From the NCBI RefSeq assembly GCF_008124625.1, contig NZ_VNHM01000011.1, forward strand, positions 1 to 64,000: 64,000 bases of DNA. Reading direction: 5' to 3'. The notes beneath the pieces are model-generated. The model saw nothing but the letters and a program-made list of their open reading frames with translations, was not told the DNA's origin and made no database searches. Each line of letters opens with the position of its first letter. Position 1 is the stretch's first letter. The stretch is from Desulfallas thermosapovorans DSM 6562. Lineage in GTDB: Bacteria; Bacillota; Desulfotomaculia; Desulfotomaculales; Desulfallaceae. The translations under genes and the position numbers were made by a program. Positions 61,496-64,000 of this stretch are shown here, piece by piece.

Positions 61496-63475
61496 ATGCA
61501 ATTTGAATTAAAATCCTCCTATGAACCCCGGGGTGACCAGCCCCGGGCCATCAATGAGCTGGTGGAGGGGCTCGGTGACGGTTTGAAACACCAGACCCTG
61601 CTGGGTGTGACCGGCAGCGGCAAGACATACACCATGGCCCAGGTGATCCAGCGGGTACAGCGGCCCGCGCTGGTGCTGGCCCATAACAAAACGCTGGCTG
61701 CCCAGCTGTGCAGCGAGTTCAAGGAATTTTTTCCCCATAACGCGGTGGAATATTTCGTGAGTTATTACGACTACTACCAGCCCGAGGCCTATATTCCCCA
61801 CACCGACACGTATATTGAAAAGGATTCCTCGGTGAACGACGAGATAGACAAACTGCGCCACTCGGCCACCTGCGCCCTGTTTGAGCGCCGGGACGTGATT
61901 ATTGTGGCCAGCGTGTCCTGCATCTACGGCCTGGGTGACCCCGAGCAGTACAGCACCCTGGTGCTGTCGCTGCGCCGGGGCAAGGAATACGACCGGGATG
62001 CCGTGCTGCGCCGGCTGGTGGATATCCAGTACGAGCGCAACGATGTCAACTTCACCCGGGGTACTTTCCGGGTGCGGGGCGATGTGGTGGAAATATTCCC
62101 GGCGGGCAATTCGGAGCAGGCCATCCGGGTGGACTTCTTCGGGGACGAAGTGGAGCGGTTGCTGGAATTCGATGTGCTTACCGGGGAGATCACCGGGGAG
62201 CGGCAGCACGTTTCAGTTTTCCCGGCCAGCCACTACACCGTTTCCCGGGAGCGTATGGAAATTGCCATCGCCAGTATTGAAGAAGAGCTGGAGCAGCGCC
62301 TGGCCGAGCTGCGGGGGCGGGATAAGCTGCTGGAAGCCCAGCGGCTGGAACAGCGCACCCGGTATGATATAGAAATGATGCGGGAGATGGGCTTTTGCAG
62401 CGGTATCGAGAATTATTCCCGTCACCTTACCGGGCGGCAGCCCGGGCAGCCCCCGTACACGCTGCTGGATTATTTCCCGGATGATTTTATCATGTTTATC
62501 GACGAATCCCACGTCAGCATCCCCCAGGTGCGGGCCATGTACGCCGGGGATCGCTCCCGCAAAGAGTCGCTGGTGGAGCATGGTTTCCGGCTGCCCTCGG
62601 CCTTCGACAACCGCCCCCTCACCTTCGAAGAGTTTGAGGAGCGGCTGGGCCAGGTGATTTACGTGTCCGCCACCCCCGGTCCCTATGAGCTGGAGCACAG
62701 CGGCCAGGTGGTGGAGCAAATTATCCGCCCCACCGGCCTGGTGGACCCGGAACTGTTCGTACGGCCCACCCGGGGCCAGATTGACGACCTCATCAGTGAG
62801 ATCAACCGGCGGGTGACCAGGCGGGAGCGGGTGCTGGTCACCACCTTGACCAAGAAAATGGCCGAGGACCTCACCGACTACCTGCGGGAATCGGGCATAA
62901 AGGTGCGCTATATGCACTCGGAGGTGCATACCATTGAACGGATGGAGATTATCCGGGATTTACGGTTGGGTACCTTTGACGTGCTGGTGGGTATCAACCT
63001 GCTGCGGGAAGGCCTGGACCTGCCCGAGGTGAGCCTGGTGGCCATACTGGATGCCGACAAGGAGGGCTACCTGCGCTCCGAGCGCTCGCTGATCCAGACC
63101 ATCGGACGGGCGGCCCGCAACGTAAACGGCCAGGTGATCATGTACGCCGACAAAATCACCGATTCCATGGACAAAGCCATCAAGGAAACCGAACGCCGCC
63201 GCAAACTGCAGACTGAGTACAACCTGGCCCACGGCATCACGCCCCAAACCGTGCGCAAAGCGGTGCATGAGGTGATCGAAGCCACCAAAGTGGCCGAGAC
63301 ACCGGCGGTTTACGATGCCGCCATCGAAGCCAAAAAGGGCAAGCTGAGCAAGAAGGAAATCAAAAAACTGCTGGCCCGGCTGGAAAAGGAAATGCAGGAA
63401 GCCGCCCGCCGCCTGGAATTCGAACAGGCCGCCCAGCTCCGCGACGCCATCATCGAATTAAGGGGTCAGGCTTAA
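61496..63475 (+). CDS. uvrB: excinuclease ABC subunit B
   Basis: The 659-residue protein has Walker [15 protein letters not shown], the beta-hairpin [15 protein letters not shown], Walker B FIDESHVS and helicase motifs [18 protein letters not shown] and [11 protein letters not shown]-terminal UVR domain ([20 protein letters not shown]) recruits UvrC. It loads at damage and guides the dual incision. The final residues RGQA and the stop are provided by repeat copy 7; relatives end within a few residues of RDAIIEL, so the function should be unharmed. I see no DinR/LexA box in the 285-bp upstream gap, which shows no other gene. Confidence 0.97.
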   Translation: MQFELKSSYEPRGDQPRAINELVEGLGDGLKHQTLLGVTGSGKTYTMAQVIQRVQRPALVLAHNKTLAAQLCSEFKEFFPHNAVEYFVSYYDYYQPEAYIPHTDTYIEKDSSVNDEIDKLRHSATCALFERRDVIIVASVSCIYGLGDPEQYSTLVLSLRRGKEYDRDAVLRRLVDIQYERNDVNFTRGTFRVRGDVVEIFPAGNSEQAIRVDFFGDEVERLLEFDVLTGEITGERQHVSVFPASHYTVSRERMEIAIASIEEELEQRLAELRGRDKLLEAQRLEQRTRYDIEMMREMGFCSGIENYSRHLTGRQPGQPPYTLLDYFPDDFIMFIDESHVSIPQVRAMYAGDRSRKESLVEHGFRLPSAFDNRPLTFEEFEERLGQVIYVSATPGPYELEHSGQVVEQIIRPTGLVDPELFVRPTRGQIDDLISEINRRVTRRERVLVTTLTKKMAEDLTDYLRESGIKVRYMHSEVHTIERMEIIRDLRLGTFDVLVGINLLREGLDLPEVSLVAILDADKEGYLRSERSLIQTIGRAARNVNGQVIMYADKITDSMDKAIKETERRRKLQTEYNLAHGITPQTVRKAVHEVIEATKVAETPAVYDAAIEAKKGKLSKKEIKKLLARLEKEMQEAARRLEFEQAAQLRDAIIELRGQA

Positions 63476-63497
63476 AGTTTGTTAAAGTAACTGTAAA
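63462..63497 (+). repeat. GGGGTCAGG repeat, copy 7
   Basis: Full core with the tail TTAAAGTAACTGTAAAATC. It is read GGT-CAG-GCT-TAA at the end of uvrB. A toxin-antitoxin pair starts 200 bp downstream. Confidence 0.92.
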
Positions 63498-63694
63498 ATC
63501 AATATATTGGCAGTATCCCTTGATTCCAGAAAATTCCTCTGGTATAGTAAGGAAATAAGTAAGGATATAAGCTGCGTAATTTTACTATTGTGCTCTAAAC
63601 TGCTATTGTGCTCTAACCCGCAGCTTGTTACCGGTAATGCTGTAATGGATAACCAGGCTTAGAAGGGAAAACCGGAGGAAAGGGGAGTTTTACC

Positions 63695-63961
63695 TTGCAG
63701 GCGGAAATGGTGAAGCTTACCAGCAAAGGACAGCTTACTTTGCCCAAGGAGTACCGGGATAAATTACGTTTGGATAAGGGGTCCAACCTGGCTGTTACCA
63801 TCAAGGGAGACACGCTGCTGCTTAAGAAGGTTTATGATATTGCCCCTTTGAGCGAAAACGATCCCGTCTGGGATATGGTGGGAATCTTTGAGGACTGCAG
63901 CCGGGCCGCTGCAGTTTCCGTGGAACATGACCGCTGCGTGGCGGATGGGGAGTTGGGCTGA
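63695..63961 (+). CDS. AbrB/SpoVT-type antitoxin (VapB-like)
   Basis: The 88-residue protein begins with a swapped-hairpin DNA-binding domain (MVKLTSKGQLTLPKEYRDKL, then GSNLAVTIKGDTLLLKK). A C-terminal tail (SENDPVWDMVGIFEDCS) follows that would embrace the toxin. The TTG start has AGGGGAG well spaced. Its stop overlaps the ATG of a PIN-domain gene (TGATG at 63959-63963), the usual vapBC coupling. VapB neutralises VapC and represses the operon. Confidence 0.9.
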   Translation: MQAEMVKLTSKGQLTLPKEYRDKLRLDKGSNLAVTIKGDTLLLKKVYDIAPLSENDPVWDMVGIFEDCSRAAAVSVEHDRCVADGELG

Positions 63962-64000
63962 TGGAGAAGATACTGGTGGATTCGGGGGCGATATTCGCCC
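63961..64000 (+). CDS. PIN-domain toxin (VapC-like), first 13 codons, cut by window end
   Basis: The frame from ATG 63961 reads MEKILVDSGAIFA, the first strand and helix of a PIN RNase with the catalytic Asp7. The rest is outside the window. It overlaps the antitoxin gene. Confidence 0.75.
   Translation, partial: MEKILVDSGAIFA

Overview
The window comes from the chromosome of a spore-forming, low-to-mid GC Firmicute, most like the Desulfotomaculum/Pelotomaculum group (Peptococcales). This is an inference from gene content and order, not a database match. The pointers are the pairing of csaB-type pyruvyl transferase with SLH-domain surface proteins, a tryptophan T-box in front of a TrpB2-type synthase, a YlmC/YmxH-type PRC-barrel protein, the order ftsE-ftsX-M23 peptidase-ctp-MinJ-like, strong GGAGG ribosome binding sites with many GTG/TTG starts, and an RF2 gene with a programmed frameshift.

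Layout. 1-11,000 is accessory: an IS1182-type transposase cut by the window edge, an orphan MNT nucleotidyltransferase, a metallo-beta-lactamase-fold hydrolase, a complete four-gene Wadjet system (jetABCD, best fit type II) and an AT-rich pair made of a 128-residue protein and an HD phosphohydrolase. 11,000-30,300 is mostly cell-envelope assembly: FAD lipoprotein, DUF5693 membrane protein, TagA/WecG transferase, LCP ligase, CsaB, FabZ, a TagO/WecA-like transferase, GalU, GalE, phosphohexomutase, UDP-glucuronate epimerase and a DegT aminotransferase, with T-box-controlled trpB2 set among them. 30,400-51,700 is core: PRC-barrel protein, metK (with a DUF2442/DUF4160 pair apparently inserted in its leader), GGDEF protein, comF, cold-shock protein, hpf, secA, prfB, YitT-type protein, split transketolase, ftsEX with its M23 hydrolase, ctp, MinJ-like protein and CooT. 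51,700-64,000 holds a HAM1-like/SIR2 pair, family-4 UDG, a binding-protein-like lipoprotein, an SLH surface protein, an ArsR-controlled membrane operon, an ankyrin protein, an IscU-like scaffold, uvrB and a vapBC pair cut by the window end.

Main discovery. A dispersed direct repeat, core GGGGTCAGGCTTAAAGTTTG, occurs seven times, always on the + strand. Six copies sit on gene 3' ends, and five of these supply the stop codon and the last residues of the protein. Consecutive copies bracket whole accessory modules: the hydrolase (copies 1-2), the entire Wadjet operon (copies 2-3) and the HAM1/SIR2 pair (copies 5-6). Copies 3 and 7 also lie just upstream of the HD pair and of vapBC. This looks like a cassette-type or REP/Y1-transposase-type organisation of defence modules.

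The HAM1/SIR2 pair resembles the KomB/KomC part of the Kongming defence system. It has no adjacent deaminase, and its HAM1 protein carries His at the position of the catalytic Asp. A second family of palindromic elements (GGTGCCGGGTGTTGAAAG arms) is scattered through the intergenic regions.
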